Origin: SIG607 sp045605385
Lineage (GTDB): Bacteria > Bacillota > Clostridia > Oscillospirales > Acutalibacteraceae
Length of the DNA: 64,000 nt
Assembly (NCBI GenBank): GCA_045605385.1
Contig: JAZUPW010000007.1
Coordinates: 1 to 64,000 of the forward strand
Reading direction: 5' to 3'
The notes under the pieces are model-generated. The model was given only the letters and a program-made list of their open reading frames with translations, had not been told where the DNA came from and made no database searches. The stretch's first letter is position 1, and each line of letters starts with the position of its first letter. The position numbers and the translations under genes are program-made. Below, one piece after another: positions 51,132 to 60,666 of the stretch.

Positions 51132-51150
51132 GCAATCATAGGGGCGGATG

Positions 51151-51168
51151 ATTACGACTTTCCGTAAC
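51151..51168. promoter_or_regulatory. Operator O2
   Basis: ATTACG-N6-CGTAAC between the two promoters. Confidence 0.6.
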
Positions 51169-51176
51169 ACTTCTAT

Positions 51177-51205
51177 ATTATATTACGGTTTTTCGTAATT
51201 GTCAA
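51177..51205 (-). promoter_or_regulatory. Promoter of the dinB operon with operator O3
   Basis: On the minus strand TTGACA, 17 bases, TATAAT, a consensus promoter. The spacer is the perfect repeat ATTACG-N6-CGTAAT (51182-51199). Confidence 0.85.
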
Positions 51206-51212
51206 TACTTTC

Positions 51213-51230
51213 GATACGAAATTACGTAAT
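51213..51230. promoter_or_regulatory. Operator O4
   Basis: GATACG-N6-CGTAAT, 31 bases after O3, next to the XRE gene. Confidence 0.6.
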
Positions 51231-51257
51231 TCGACAAAATTTAAGGCGGGGTGTACC

Positions 51258-51596
51258 ATGAAAGGGACTTATGAGCGTATAGAAACACTATGTAAAAACG
51301 GCGGTATAACTGTAACCGAACTTTGCAGAGAATGTAAAATTCCGCGCGCAACGTTATCTGATTTTAAAACGGGCAGAGTAAAAACACTTTCGGCAGCGGT
51401 GCTTTCCAAAATAGCAAATTATTTTTCCGTAAGTGTAGATTTTTTGTTAGGTGGCGAAAGCAAACCTATTGAAGATGAGTTAAAGGTTGCGCTTTTCGGC
51501 GGAGAAGGCGAAGTTACCGACGCTATGTGGGACGAAGTAAAACGGTATGCTATGTACATTAAGGAACGAGAAAATGCAGACAAAAAAACTTTATGA
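51258..51596 (+). CDS. XRE-family repressor (ImmR-like)
   Basis: 112 residues. Residues about 5-65 are a Cro/CI helix-turn-helix (GITVTELCRECKIPRATLSDFKTGRV). The C-terminal tail would be the peptidase-sensitive part. It is followed by, and overlaps, an ImmA/IrrE-type peptidase gene. It most likely binds the ATTACG-N6-CGTAAT operators. Confidence 0.88.
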   Translation: MKGTYERIETLCKNGGITVTELCRECKIPRATLSDFKTGRVKTLSAAVLSKIANYFSVSVDFLLGGESKPIEDELKVALFGGEGEVTDAMWDEVKRYAMYIKERENADKKTL

Positions 51597-51990
51597 ATTA
51601 GCCGAAGAAAATAATATAAAAGTAGAAGGTTTTCCGCTTAATGAAACACGGGCTGTAACAATTCAGTTGGGCGATAAATGTTTTGTAGCCATTGATACGT
51701 CGGTACTGTGTTCGCCAAGCGAAGAAAAGGTGTGTCTTGCGCACGAATTAGGGCATTGTCAAACAGGTTCGTTTTATAACGAATATTCTGCTCTTGACGA
51801 AAGAAGCCGCCACGAAAAACGCGCCGAGCGTTGGGCTATTGAGCGCCTTATACCAAAAGATGAACTGAAAAAGGCAATAAAAAACGGCTGTAACGATTTA
51901 CAGTTGTTGTGTGACCACTTCGGTGTTCCGCCCGAATTTATGTATAAAGCCTTACTACATTACCAAAAGCAAAGACCTTACGGGTTTTAA
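51574..51990 (+). CDS. ImmA/IrrE-family metallopeptidase
   Basis: 138 residues with the zinc motif HELGHCQTG and a downstream RAERWAIERLIP segment. ImmA peptidases cleave the neighbouring XRE repressor when induced. The start at 51574 overlaps the XRE gene by 23 bases. Confidence 0.9.
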   Translation: MQTKKLYELAEENNIKVEGFPLNETRAVTIQLGDKCFVAIDTSVLCSPSEEKVCLAHELGHCQTGSFYNEYSALDERSRHEKRAERWAIERLIPKDELKKAIKNGCNDLQLLCDHFGVPPEFMYKALLHYQKQRPYGF

Positions 51991-52008
51991 CCGTAAGGTC
52001 TTTTTATA
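51971..52008. terminator. Bidirectional terminator
   Basis: 13-bp stem AAAGACCTTACGG/CCGTAAGGTCTTT with T-tract. Confidence 0.85.
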
Positions 52009-52519
52009 TTAAAGGTTTTTCTTTTAATGCTTTTCTTAAAGTTTTATAATTTGGCAGAACTGCACCCACCTCTGCCCAAAACAGCGCTGAATGGTTCATT
52101 TGTTTTAAATGCGCAAGTTCGTGCACTACAACGTAATTAATAACTTCGTCGCTAAACTGCATAAGCATACAGTTAAAACTAAGGTTACCTTTGCTGCTGC
52201 AACTTCCCCACCGTGTTTTTTGTTTTCTTATTGTAATTTTGTTAAACTTTACACCCATAACAGCGGCATAGTAGTCAGCCTTTTTAGTTAACACGTATTT
52301 GGCTTTTTCTTTAAGTTCTTTAATTTGTGCCTGTGTAAGTTCTTTTACACTTGTTTCTTTTTGCCTTTTTACGGCGTTATTTATCCAATTTTGTTTAAGC
52401 GCTATAAACTTTTCTATTTTCCGCTTACCTAAAAGCATAGGCGCTCTGACAATTACCTCGCCGTTTTTAACTTCTATACCCAAAGTTTTTCGGTCAGACC
52501 GTATAATTCTATATTCCAT
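52004..52519 (-). CDS. YgjP-like (WLM/DUF45) metallopeptidase-domain protein
   Basis: 171 residues. VVHELAHLKQMNHSALFWAEV is the YgjP-like zinc motif, and an earlier KTRWGSCSSKGNLSFN segment is typical. Often found beside restriction or housekeeping genes; substrate unknown. The start at 52519 leaves two bases to the alcohol dehydrogenase stop. Confidence 0.9.
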   Translation of the reverse strand: MEYRIIRSDRKTLGIEVKNGEVIVRAPMLLGKRKIEKFIALKQNWINNAVKRQKETSVKELTQAQIKELKEKAKYVLTKKADYYAAVMGVKFNKITIRKQKTRWGSCSSKGNLSFNCMLMQFSDEVINYVVVHELAHLKQMNHSALFWAEVGAVLPNYKTLRKALKEKPLI

Positions 52520-52521
52520 AA

Positions 52522-53691
52522 TTAATAGCAAAGTTTAAAAATTTCTTTTACTGCGGCTGTATCTAACTCTGTATAGGAACTAATTGTTCTTTCGCCCGAA
52601 AAGGTAGTAAGTTGCGCCAAGCGGTCTATAGCAGATTCATTTATACCTAATTCTCTTAAAGTAAGCGGCATAGAAAGTTCACTGAAAAATTCTTTCATAG
52701 CCTTTATACCAAAAACTGCCGCCTTGTTATCATCTGTTTCGTTAATTTGCCACACATTACGCGCAAAACGGGCAAAACGGCTTATATTATATTTATAAAT
52801 ATACTCTGCCCACGCGCCGAATAACACGGCAAGACCTGCGCCGTGGGCAATTTCGGTATATTCTCCGCTTAAAGCGTGTTCAAGTTGATGCACGGCAAGA
52901 TAATGTTTTCTTCCGCAGCCTGTTAGGTTATTATGCGAAAGACTTGAAGCCCACATTACGTTTGCACGGGCATTATAATCGGTTGGGTTATTCATTAACA
53001 CTCTGCCCGATTCTATAACGGTTCTTAAAAGGCCTTCGGCAACAGAATCGGTAATGGCGGTGTCTTGGCAGTTTGTAAAATAACGCTCCATAGTATGCGC
53101 CATAATGTCTACAATTCCGCACGCGGTTTGATATTTGCTTACGGAAAATGTAAGTTCAGGGTTCATAATACTGAAAAGCGGACGGTTAAGTTCACAAGAA
53201 AAGCCGCGTTTCATATTTATTTCTTCATTTGAAATAACAGCCGAAGCGCTCATTTCACTTCCTGCGGCGGCAATGGTTAAAATGCAGCCAACAGGTAAAG
53301 TTTTTTCAGGCGTTGCCTTTGCGGTGTGGAAATCCCACACGTCGCCGTTATAAAAGTATCCCGCCGCAGTGCTTTTAGAAGAATCTATTACACTTCCGCC
53401 GCCTACTGCCAATATCATTTCAACCTTTTCTTCTCTTGCCTTTTCTATCGCTTTGTGCACAAAATCAAGGTCGGGATTTGGCTGTACTCCGCCAAACTCA
53501 ACCACCTCAATACCGTTTTCAGTTAACGATAACATAACTTCATCAAAAAGTCCGCTTTTCTTAATACTGGATTTACCGTACTGAAGCATAATTTTAGAAA
53601 ATCCGTAACTTTTAACTATTTCGCCTATATTCTTATGTGTATTTCTTCCGAAAAACACCTTTGTGGGTGCGTAATATGTAAAATCAAGCAT
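52522..53691 (-). CDS. Iron-containing alcohol dehydrogenase (butanol dehydrogenase-like)
   Basis: 389 residues. MILAVGGGSVIDSSKSTAAG is the NAD(P)-binding loop, and AHTMERYF and LAVHQLEHALSGEYTEIAHGAGLAVL hold metal-ligand His residues. It reduces short aldehydes to alcohols with NAD(P)H. Confidence 0.92.
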   Translation of the reverse strand: MLDFTYYAPTKVFFGRNTHKNIGEIVKSYGFSKIMLQYGKSSIKKSGLFDEVMLSLTENGIEVVEFGGVQPNPDLDFVHKAIEKAREEKVEMILAVGGGSVIDSSKSTAAGYFYNGDVWDFHTAKATPEKTLPVGCILTIAAAGSEMSASAVISNEEINMKRGFSCELNRPLFSIMNPELTFSVSKYQTACGIVDIMAHTMERYFTNCQDTAITDSVAEGLLRTVIESGRVLMNNPTDYNARANVMWASSLSHNNLTGCGRKHYLAVHQLEHALSGEYTEIAHGAGLAVLFGAWAEYIYKYNISRFARFARNVWQINETDDNKAAVFGIKAMKEFFSELSMPLTLRELGINESAIDRLAQLTTFSGERTISSYTELDTAAVKEIFKLCY

Positions 53692-53777
53692 TGTTTCATT
53701 TCCTTTAACTTTAAATTGTTATTCTGAATTAATATTATATTATAATATTAAAACTTTGTCAATTAAGCCAATTTGTA

Positions 53778-53806
53778 TTGAAAACCCTTACATTCTTTGC
53801 TATAAT
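53778..53806 (+). promoter_or_regulatory. Promoter of the EamA-GH20 operon
   Basis: TTGAAA and TATAAT separated by 17 bases, 40 bases before the ATG. Confidence 0.75.
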
Positions 53807-53845
53807 AATTTTAAATAAAAAACGAATTACAAAATAGGATAAAAT

Positions 53846-54706
53846 ATGAAAAAAGCTTATTTTTTTGCAGGGGTTTCAATACTTTTCTGGTCAACCCTTG
53901 CCACCGTTTCAAAACTGCTTTTGCACTCGTTTGACAGCATTCAGGTACTTATGTGCAGTTGCTTTTTTGCCTTTGCTTCTTTACTTATTGTAAATATTAT
54001 TAAAGGCAATTTAAAAGCCTTAAAAAACTACAAACCGAAAGATTACCTAATTACAACCCTTATTTGTCTTCCCGGTACTTTTTTATATTATGTTTTTCTT
54101 TATTTGGGCACAGCAAGAATGTCGGCTTCACAAGCCTTTATAATAAACTATTTATGGCCTATAATGAGCGTGATTTTCGCTTGTATTATACTAAAAGAAA
54201 AACTTAATTTCAGAAAATGCATAGCCATTGCGTTTTCGTTTTTAGGTGTAATTACCGTTGCAGGCGAAGAACTTACCAACTTTAATTCAAATACTTTTAC
54301 GGGTGTAATTCTTTGTATACTTGCCGCAGTTTGCTATGGCTTATTTACTGCCCTTAACAGTAAATATAATTATGATTATATGCTGTCTATGATGATTGCA
54401 TTTTTAATTGCCTTTGTTCTTTCGCTTATTTTAAACCTTTTTACGGCGAAACCATTTTCAGCAAACTTTTTGCAAACCTTAGGCTTTGCCTACAACGGCA
54501 TTTTTATTATGGCAATAGCCACAGTTACCTGGGCACTGGCATTAAAGCAAGGCAGTACTGCAAAAATATCTAACCTTGCTTACGTAACCCCGTTTTTATC
54601 GCTTTTATGGACTTTTTTAATACTTAATGAACCAATTAAACCGCTATCGGTATTAGGTCTGGTTATTATTATAATCGGAATTTTTATACAGCTAAAAAAG
54701 GAGTAA
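53846..54706 (+). CDS. EamA/DMT-family transporter
   Basis: 286 residues, ten predicted membrane helices in two EamA halves (SQAFIINYLWPIMSVIFACIIL near the end of the first and AYVTPFLSLLWTFLILNEPIKP in the second). An exporter-type permease of amino acids or metabolites. Five bases before the GH20 gene, so co-transcribed. Confidence 0.88.
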   Translation: MKKAYFFAGVSILFWSTLATVSKLLLHSFDSIQVLMCSCFFAFASLLIVNIIKGNLKALKNYKPKDYLITTLICLPGTFLYYVFLYLGTARMSASQAFIINYLWPIMSVIFACIILKEKLNFRKCIAIAFSFLGVITVAGEELTNFNSNTFTGVILCILAAVCYGLFTALNSKYNYDYMLSMMIAFLIAFVLSLILNLFTAKPFSANFLQTLGFAYNGIFIMAIATVTWALALKQGSTAKISNLAYVTPFLSLLWTFLILNEPIKPLSVLGLVIIIIGIFIQLKKE

Positions 54707-54711
54707 TAATT

Positions 54712-56322
54712 ATGAACACAAAAACAATAATTCCGGCAGTTAAAAACTGTAACTTTAATAACGGCAAATTAGTATTTAAAAATATTGTTTTAAAGGGTGA
54801 AAACACAGAATTTGCACAGCGCTATTTAAACTTTTTCTTAAACGGTGCAGTATCTGCCGAAAACGAAAACGCAAATATGCTTCTTACTTTGAACAGCGAA
54901 TTAAAAAAAGGCGCTTATAATTTAACTGTAAATGAAAAAATCAATGTTGAATACTCCTGCACCCAAGGTCTTAGAAACGCTTTGGCAACATTTTTCCAGT
55001 TAATTGAAGTATCAAACGGCAGTTTCTGTGTAGATACCTGCGAAATAAACGACTACCCCGACTGTGATTTGCGCAGTGTTTTAATTGATTTAGCAAGAGG
55101 TCTGCCCGATTTCAGTCGTCTAAAAGAAGATATACTACGTTTGTCATTAGCAAAATGCACACACGTTCATTTGCACTTAATGGATGAAAAAGGTCTTTGC
55201 TATGAATCGGACGTATTTAAGATGGATGACGACATACGCGGGACAAAACTTTACACAAAAGAAATGCTTAAAGAACTGGTTGTTTACTGTAAACAGTTAG
55301 GCATTGAAATTATCCCTGAATTTGAAATACCTGCACATTCGCATTATCTTACAAGACATATAAAACAGGTTGCTTGTAAAACTAATTTGCAGTCGCCAAG
55401 CCCTGCTGTTGTATGCGCAGGAAACGAAGAAACTTATGCTTTTTACACACGTCTTATAAAAGAACTTTGCGAAATATTCCCCTGTGAATATTTACATATG
55501 GGCGGTGACGAACTTTATTTTGGCGATTTCCCGAGTTGGAACTGGAAACCTGTTTGGGAACACTGTGAAGTTTGCAAAGAGGTAATGGCAAAAAACAATA
55601 TAAACAGCATACAGGAAATGTATTATTACGTAGTACGCCGAATTTACGATATTGTAAAAGCACAGGGAAAAACGTTAGTAATATTCAACGACCAATTAGA
55701 TGTATCAAAACCCTTAGACCTGCCAAAAGATATTGTTATACAGTTCTGGCGAATTGCGGCTAATAAAAACCGCGGTCCCGTTGAGGGTTGCTCCTATAAT
55801 AAGTTTTTAGAACAAGGCTTTAAAGTAATTGCTTCGCCGTTTGAATACACCTATATAGATGCTATAGATTTTGTGTCCCCTGAGAGATGCTCTACCTTTG
55901 ATTTCACCGATTATAACGACAGTGCCGAATATAACAATAATTTGGTAGGCGGAGAAGTTTGTGCCTGGGAATACGGTAACCCCGCATTTACACATTATAA
56001 ATTCTCGTTTACAAGCGGAACCGTATTGTTATTAGCAAAAATGTGGAACAAACAAAACGTTGTTTACGATAAAGCCTACAGAAGAATGCTTTCTAAAATA
56101 ATTTTAGGCGTTAATACCCCTAAGGATTACGATATTTTTGAACTTTTTGCCAGCATTATGCCGCCAAAAGTAAATGACGTGATATCTTATGCCAACAAGC
56201 AAAACGAACTAATTACCGATGAAATTTTAGAAAAGCATACCGCTGTTTTAAAATCTTTAAGCAATACGTACAGCAAAATATACTTACAAAACCTACTTGA
56301 ACTAATTGAAAAGATTTCTTGA
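54712..56322 (+). CDS. Glycoside hydrolase family 20 beta-N-acetylhexosaminidase-like
   Basis: 536 residues. An N-terminal GH20b-like domain, then the barrel with VLIDLARGLPDFSRLKED, PEFEIPAHSHYL, and EYLHMGGDELYFGDFP where the Asp-Glu pair is the catalytic acid and assisting residue. It should release terminal GlcNAc or GalNAc, feeding the amino-sugar genes of 0.8-7.7 kb. No signal peptide. Confidence 0.87.
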   Translation: MNTKTIIPAVKNCNFNNGKLVFKNIVLKGENTEFAQRYLNFFLNGAVSAENENANMLLTLNSELKKGAYNLTVNEKINVEYSCTQGLRNALATFFQLIEVSNGSFCVDTCEINDYPDCDLRSVLIDLARGLPDFSRLKEDILRLSLAKCTHVHLHLMDEKGLCYESDVFKMDDDIRGTKLYTKEMLKELVVYCKQLGIEIIPEFEIPAHSHYLTRHIKQVACKTNLQSPSPAVVCAGNEETYAFYTRLIKELCEIFPCEYLHMGGDELYFGDFPSWNWKPVWEHCEVCKEVMAKNNINSIQEMYYYVVRRIYDIVKAQGKTLVIFNDQLDVSKPLDLPKDIVIQFWRIAANKNRGPVEGCSYNKFLEQGFKVIASPFEYTYIDAIDFVSPERCSTFDFTDYNDSAEYNNNLVGGEVCAWEYGNPAFTHYKFSFTSGTVLLLAKMWNKQNVVYDKAYRRMLSKIILGVNTPKDYDIFELFASIMPPKVNDVISYANKQNELITDEILEKHTAVLKSLSNTYSKIYLQNLLELIEKIS

Positions 56323-56344
56323 ATTTAAAGGAGAAAAAAATTTA

Positions 56345-57091
56345 ATGCCCGCAAAGTATATTTCGGAAATTTCTTTTGATAATAAACTTAATAAAACTTC
56401 TTATCTTAATTCTTTGCCTGTAATTAAATATTTATCAAAAGTAAATACTATGCCGTTTTCTTCTGACGTCACCTTCTTTGTGGGCGAAAACGGAACAGGG
56501 AAATCCACGCTGCTTGAAGCAATTGCTGTAGCTTATGGTTTTAATGCCGAAGGCGGTTCTAAAAACTTTACTTTTTCCACAAACGCAACTCATTCAGAAC
56601 TTTATAAACACATTGAAATTGCAAACCGCGCTTATGCCCGCGACGGCTTTTTCCTAAGAGCAGAAAGCCTTTATAACGTTGCTACCAATATTGACGATAT
56701 GGACAAAGAGGCATCGTTTGACCCGCTTGTAATTGAAAGTTACGGCGGTGTTTCGCTTCACAACCAATCACACGGCGAAAGTTTTTTATCTATTGTTCAA
56801 AACCGTTTTTTCGGCAACGGAATTTATTTGTTAGACGAACCCGAAGCGGCATTATCGCCAATGCGGCTTCTTACTCTTTTAGCCGAAATAAGCGAACTTG
56901 TAAAAAAGAATTCACAGTTCATAATTGCAACCCATTCGCCTATACTTATGGCTTTTCCGAATGCTGAAATTCTTGAATTTTCACAAAACGGAATAAACAA
57001 AGTTGATTACAAAAATACCGAACATTATAAAATCACAAAACAGTTTTTAGACGCGCCTGAAAGAATGTTACATTATTTACTTAATAATTAG
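56345..57091 (+). CDS. AAA ATPase of the ABC/OLD-like type
   Basis: 248 residues. Walker A FVGENGTGKSTLLEAI, then a signature-like SHGESFLSIVQNRF, Walker B GIYLLDEPEAALSP, and IIATHSP switch histidine. It is a stand-alone soluble ATPase similar to predicted ATPases next to nucleases, but no nuclease is nearby. The start at 56345 follows AAAGGAG. Confidence 0.82.
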   Translation: MPAKYISEISFDNKLNKTSYLNSLPVIKYLSKVNTMPFSSDVTFFVGENGTGKSTLLEAIAVAYGFNAEGGSKNFTFSTNATHSELYKHIEIANRAYARDGFFLRAESLYNVATNIDDMDKEASFDPLVIESYGGVSLHNQSHGESFLSIVQNRFFGNGIYLLDEPEAALSPMRLLTLLAEISELVKKNSQFIIATHSPILMAFPNAEILEFSQNGINKVDYKNTEHYKITKQFLDAPERMLHYLLNN

Positions 57092-57099
57092 ATAATATG

Positions 57100-57128
57100 T
57101 TGACAAAATTGTAATTTTTTGGTAAATT
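57100..57128 (+). promoter_or_regulatory. Promoter of the WecG/TagA gene
   Basis: TTGACA, 17 bases, TAAATT. Confidence 0.6.
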
Positions 57129-57206
57129 TATTATGTATATAAAAACACAAAATACAGCAGACACTACTAAAAAAAAGACTTAAAAATACTTTTATCGGAG
57201 CTTAAA

Positions 57207-57938
57207 ATGACAAATTATTTCCAAAAACTCTACAAAGGCTCTATGAAGGATTTTAAAGCGCTTATAAAACAGGATCTTCAAAATAATAATAAAAGATTTA
57301 TTGTTACAGCCAACCCTGAAGCATTTATGTTAGCCAAAAAAAATCCCGATATAAATGAGTTACTTTTAGACGAGAACACTACAATAGTTGCCGATGGCAT
57401 AGGCATTGTAAAAGGCGCAGACATTGTAGGAATAAACGTTACCGAACGTATACCAGGCATAGATATTGCCGAACATCTTTTTTCCTGCGGCAACGAACTT
57501 AAAAAGAGTATATATTTGTTTGGTGCAAAGCAAGAAATAATTGATGCTTTGCTTGAACTTATTGCCAAACGCTATAAAAACCTTAACGTACTTGGCGCTT
57601 CCAACGGTTATGTAGAGGACCGCGACGCAGTTTTTAAAGAAATAAAAAGTCTTCAGCCCGATATTGTTCTTGTGGCTCTTGGAATGCCCGCGCAGGAACG
57701 TTTGATTTATAAGCATCTTTCAGATTTCAATAAAGGTATTTTTGTTGGTGTTGGCGGTAGTTTCGACGTTTTAAGCAATAAAAAATCCCGCGCTCCCGAA
57801 TTTTTTATTAAGCACAATATTGAATGGTTGTACCGAATTACCAAAGAACCCAAACGCCTTAAAAGATTTTACGATAATAATATAAAATTTATTTTCAGCG
57901 TTAAAAGTCTTAAAAGAAAATTAAAATGCAAAAAATAA
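57207..57938 (+). CDS. WecG/TagA/CpsF-family glycosyltransferase
   Basis: 243 residues with the family core: FIVTANPEAFMLAKKNPDINELL, VADGIGIVKGADIVG, ERIPGIDIAEHLF, and VLVALGMPAQERLI. These transfer N-acetylmannosamine-type sugars to lipid-linked acceptors in wall polymer synthesis at the inner membrane face. Confidence 0.92.
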   Translation: MTNYFQKLYKGSMKDFKALIKQDLQNNNKRFIVTANPEAFMLAKKNPDINELLLDENTTIVADGIGIVKGADIVGINVTERIPGIDIAEHLFSCGNELKKSIYLFGAKQEIIDALLELIAKRYKNLNVLGASNGYVEDRDAVFKEIKSLQPDIVLVALGMPAQERLIYKHLSDFNKGIFVGVGGSFDVLSNKKSRAPEFFIKHNIEWLYRITKEPKRLKRFYDNNIKFIFSVKSLKRKLKCKK

Positions 57939-57984
57939 AAACCGTAAACAGTAATTTTAAACTGCTTACGGTTTTGTTTTTTAT
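57938..57984 (+). terminator. Terminator after the glycosyltransferase
   Basis: Ten-bp stem AAAACCGTAA/TTACGGTTTT with an inner CAGT/ACTG and a T-rich tail. Confidence 0.85.
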
Positions 57985-58003
57985 TGTACACTTTTTCCGC
58001 CGT

Positions 58004-59338
58004 CTACGTAAATATTTTACCCTGTAATATATCTTCCCTTATAATAATATAACCGTAAGCATCAAGTTGTACGTTTCCGTTTTTAATTTTCATATTATTC
58101 GATAGCAGTATATCGCCGCTTTCTTTTACAAATTCAACTGTTTCCTTAGAAAAGTTACCGAAAAATGTAACCTTTTCAGTATTACTTATACGGCTAAAAG
58201 CCAAAACGTTCGGGTAACAGATTTTAATCCATTCGGTTTTACCATTTTGCAAAGCCGCGTTTTCTTTTTTTAGGGCATTAAGTTTTTTTATAACTTCAAT
58301 ACGTCGTTTGCCTTCATCGGTATTTTTAAGCGCTTCACGGTTTGTAACTTCATATTTGCCCATATAAAAACGGTTGGCAAACATAGAAATACGCGCTGTA
58401 TCGGCAAGTTCATTTCCGCAGTAGACCATTGGAATACCCTTTAAGCAATAATTAAGCGCTAAAATCATTTCCATAACGGCACTTCCAAAATGTTCTTCAA
58501 TACGGTAGGGCCAATCGGTAACGGTATCGTGGTTGTCCATATCAAGAAGCAAAAAATAATTTTCTTTAAAATCTTTTGTTCTTTCTTTATAAATATCAAT
58601 AAGCCCCGCGGTATTTATTTCGCCGTTTAAAAGTTTAAATATATTATCGTGCCAGAACCAGGCATAATTAGCATCAAACACCTTTAAGTATTCGCTTTTT
58701 TTACCCTCATTTATCATAACGGCTTGCGGGTTAATAGTTTTAATTCGGTGTTTGCCTTCTTCCCAAAAATCAAGCGGTACATTATCACCAACATCACATC
58801 TAAAGCCGTCTACACCGATTTCACCAACGTAGTAAACCATATTGCTTAATAGGTATTCGCGCAATCCTTTGTTTTCATAATTAAGAACAGGAAAATGCCA
58901 GTTGCCTAATAAAATATTTCCGTTTTCATCTAACTTTGCAAACTCGGGATGTTCTTTTAAAATGGGTGCGTTAGGACCTATATGGAAGTAAACTAAATCT
59001 AGCATCGCCTTCATACCAAGACGGTGCACTTCACTTACAAACTCACGCAAATCATCCATACTTCCGTATTCGCTGTCAATTTTAAAATAATTGTTCATGC
59101 GGTAAGGGTTTTTGGGATTGCCGGTTTCAGAATTTTTCTGCCTTTCGCTCCAGTTCTCCTTGTTCTGAGAGGCATCCTCTTCAAAAATCGGGCATAGATA
59201 GATAATCTTAAACCCCAACTCCTTTAAAAACGGAAGTTCTTTTATTATAGCTTTTATGGTACCTTCGCTACAAAAGGTGCGGGGATTAATTTGATAAACC
59301 GACGCTTTTTTAAACCATTCCGGTACGTTTTTTTTCAT
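58004..59338 (-). CDS. Alpha-amylase family (GH13) protein
   Basis: 444 residues. VYQINPRTFCSEG, ELPFLKELGFKIIYLCPIFE, GMKAMLDLVYFHIGPN, VDGFRCDVGDNVP (nucleophile Asp), MINEGKK (acid Glu) and DMDNHDTVTDWP (third Asp). Acts on alpha-glucosidic bonds; cytoplasmic by lack of signal peptide. The start at 59338 follows GGAAG. Confidence 0.9.
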   Translation of the reverse strand: MKKNVPEWFKKASVYQINPRTFCSEGTIKAIIKELPFLKELGFKIIYLCPIFEEDASQNKENWSERQKNSETGNPKNPYRMNNYFKIDSEYGSMDDLREFVSEVHRLGMKAMLDLVYFHIGPNAPILKEHPEFAKLDENGNILLGNWHFPVLNYENKGLREYLLSNMVYYVGEIGVDGFRCDVGDNVPLDFWEEGKHRIKTINPQAVMINEGKKSEYLKVFDANYAWFWHDNIFKLLNGEINTAGLIDIYKERTKDFKENYFLLLDMDNHDTVTDWPYRIEEHFGSAVMEMILALNYCLKGIPMVYCGNELADTARISMFANRFYMGKYEVTNREALKNTDEGKRRIEVIKKLNALKKENAALQNGKTEWIKICYPNVLAFSRISNTEKVTFFGNFSKETVEFVKESGDILLSNNMKIKNGNVQLDAYGYIIIREDILQGKIFT

Positions 59339-59360
59339 AGTAACACTTCCAAACATTATT

Positions 59361-60662
59361 TTACGGTATAACTGCGGTTGTGCTGTCCTTGTTAAAATGG
59401 AACTCGCACGTTTTTGTTTTTCCGTTTTCATAGGTGATTTCGGCGGTGTATTTTCCGTAAAAGCCACGGAAGGTGCTTTTACCGTCAGAAAGAGTAACGT
59501 TTGTTTTCCATTTCTGATTTACCAGTTTATCTAAAACACTATAAGCGGGTTTTTCACTCATATCATAATGCAAAAGACCTCCGCCGTATCGGTTTTCACC
59601 CTCGTTAGTGTTTGGCTTACAGTATGCAGCATATCCGTCAACTAAATTCCACCAAACTATACCCTTCATATTTTCAATACTAAACCAAAGGCTATACAAT
59701 TTTTCAAGAAGTTCTGCCTGAATGGCCTCATTTTCAGGGTTAGACTCAAACATAGAAGGAATAGTAATTTCAGAAATATTCATTGGTTTGCCGTAATCAT
59801 TAAGGCGTTCTAAAATATCAAAATGCACCTTCGGATTAAGAAATCCCTGTATATAATATGGGTTATTAAAGGTTTGATCAGTTGCAAACATGTGGTACTG
59901 AATTCCTATATTATCAAATTGTTTACCTTTTTCAACAAAACTTTTAAGCTGAGCGTTAAAAGGATTATATTTGCCCGTGTAGAAAGACTGCCAAACAGCT
60001 TCGTTGGTTTCATTAACAATTTTTTCATTGTTTTTAAAATATTTTGCGCCCATATCCAATGCAAACTCATCATAACCCTCAAACAACTTCTGAGTACCGA
60101 ACCAATAGTTGGTAGCAGATTCATTAATCACGTCAAACGAAGGGATTTTATCGGAATATTCCTCGGCAATTTCTTTAAAGTGCTTTTCAATAAGACGTTT
60201 TTTATCTTCTTCTGAATACTTATAAAGCCAATCGGGCAAAAAATTATTCCAAAGTAAACAATGTCCCTTAGGTTCAATGCCGTAATCATTGCAAAAATCA
60301 AGCACAATATCGGGTGCAGGACGGCGATAAATATTTTCGCTGTCTTTGTGAAAACGCAACTTACCTTCTTCGGGTTCTAAATCAGACCAATAAAACGGAA
60401 CAACCGCAAGATTAAAAACCTTTGCAAATTTTTCTTTATAGAGTTGCTCTTTTTCACGCGATTCGAAACTTTCAAGCATAAAAGCGTTACAACCAAATTG
60501 AAAATCATGAGTTTTCTGTGTTAACCTTATTTGCTTTATTTTTTCGCCATTTGATAAAATTGTAAAATTGCCCTTGCGGTATTTTTCAATGCCATAGTTT
60601 ATTTTTTGTTCAACCTCGTCAGCATACTTATCAAAATATTGCAACAAAATTTCTCTTTTCAT
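59361..60662 (-). CDS. GH10-like endo-beta-xylanase
   Basis: 433 residues. GHCLLWNNFLPDW, SFDVINESATNYWF (acid/base Glu) and PMNISEITIPS (nucleophile Glu) follow the GH10 order, and a VWWNLVDGYAAY block follows. A short C-terminal beta domain is attached. No signal peptide. Confidence 0.82.
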   Translation of the reverse strand: MKREILLQYFDKYADEVEQKINYGIEKYRKGNFTILSNGEKIKQIRLTQKTHDFQFGCNAFMLESFESREKEQLYKEKFAKVFNLAVVPFYWSDLEPEEGKLRFHKDSENIYRRPAPDIVLDFCNDYGIEPKGHCLLWNNFLPDWLYKYSEEDKKRLIEKHFKEIAEEYSDKIPSFDVINESATNYWFGTQKLFEGYDEFALDMGAKYFKNNEKIVNETNEAVWQSFYTGKYNPFNAQLKSFVEKGKQFDNIGIQYHMFATDQTFNNPYYIQGFLNPKVHFDILERLNDYGKPMNISEITIPSMFESNPENEAIQAELLEKLYSLWFSIENMKGIVWWNLVDGYAAYCKPNTNEGENRYGGGLLHYDMSEKPAYSVLDKLVNQKWKTNVTLSDGKSTFRGFYGKYTAEITYENGKTKTCEFHFNKDSTTAVIP

Positions 60663-60666
60663 AATC

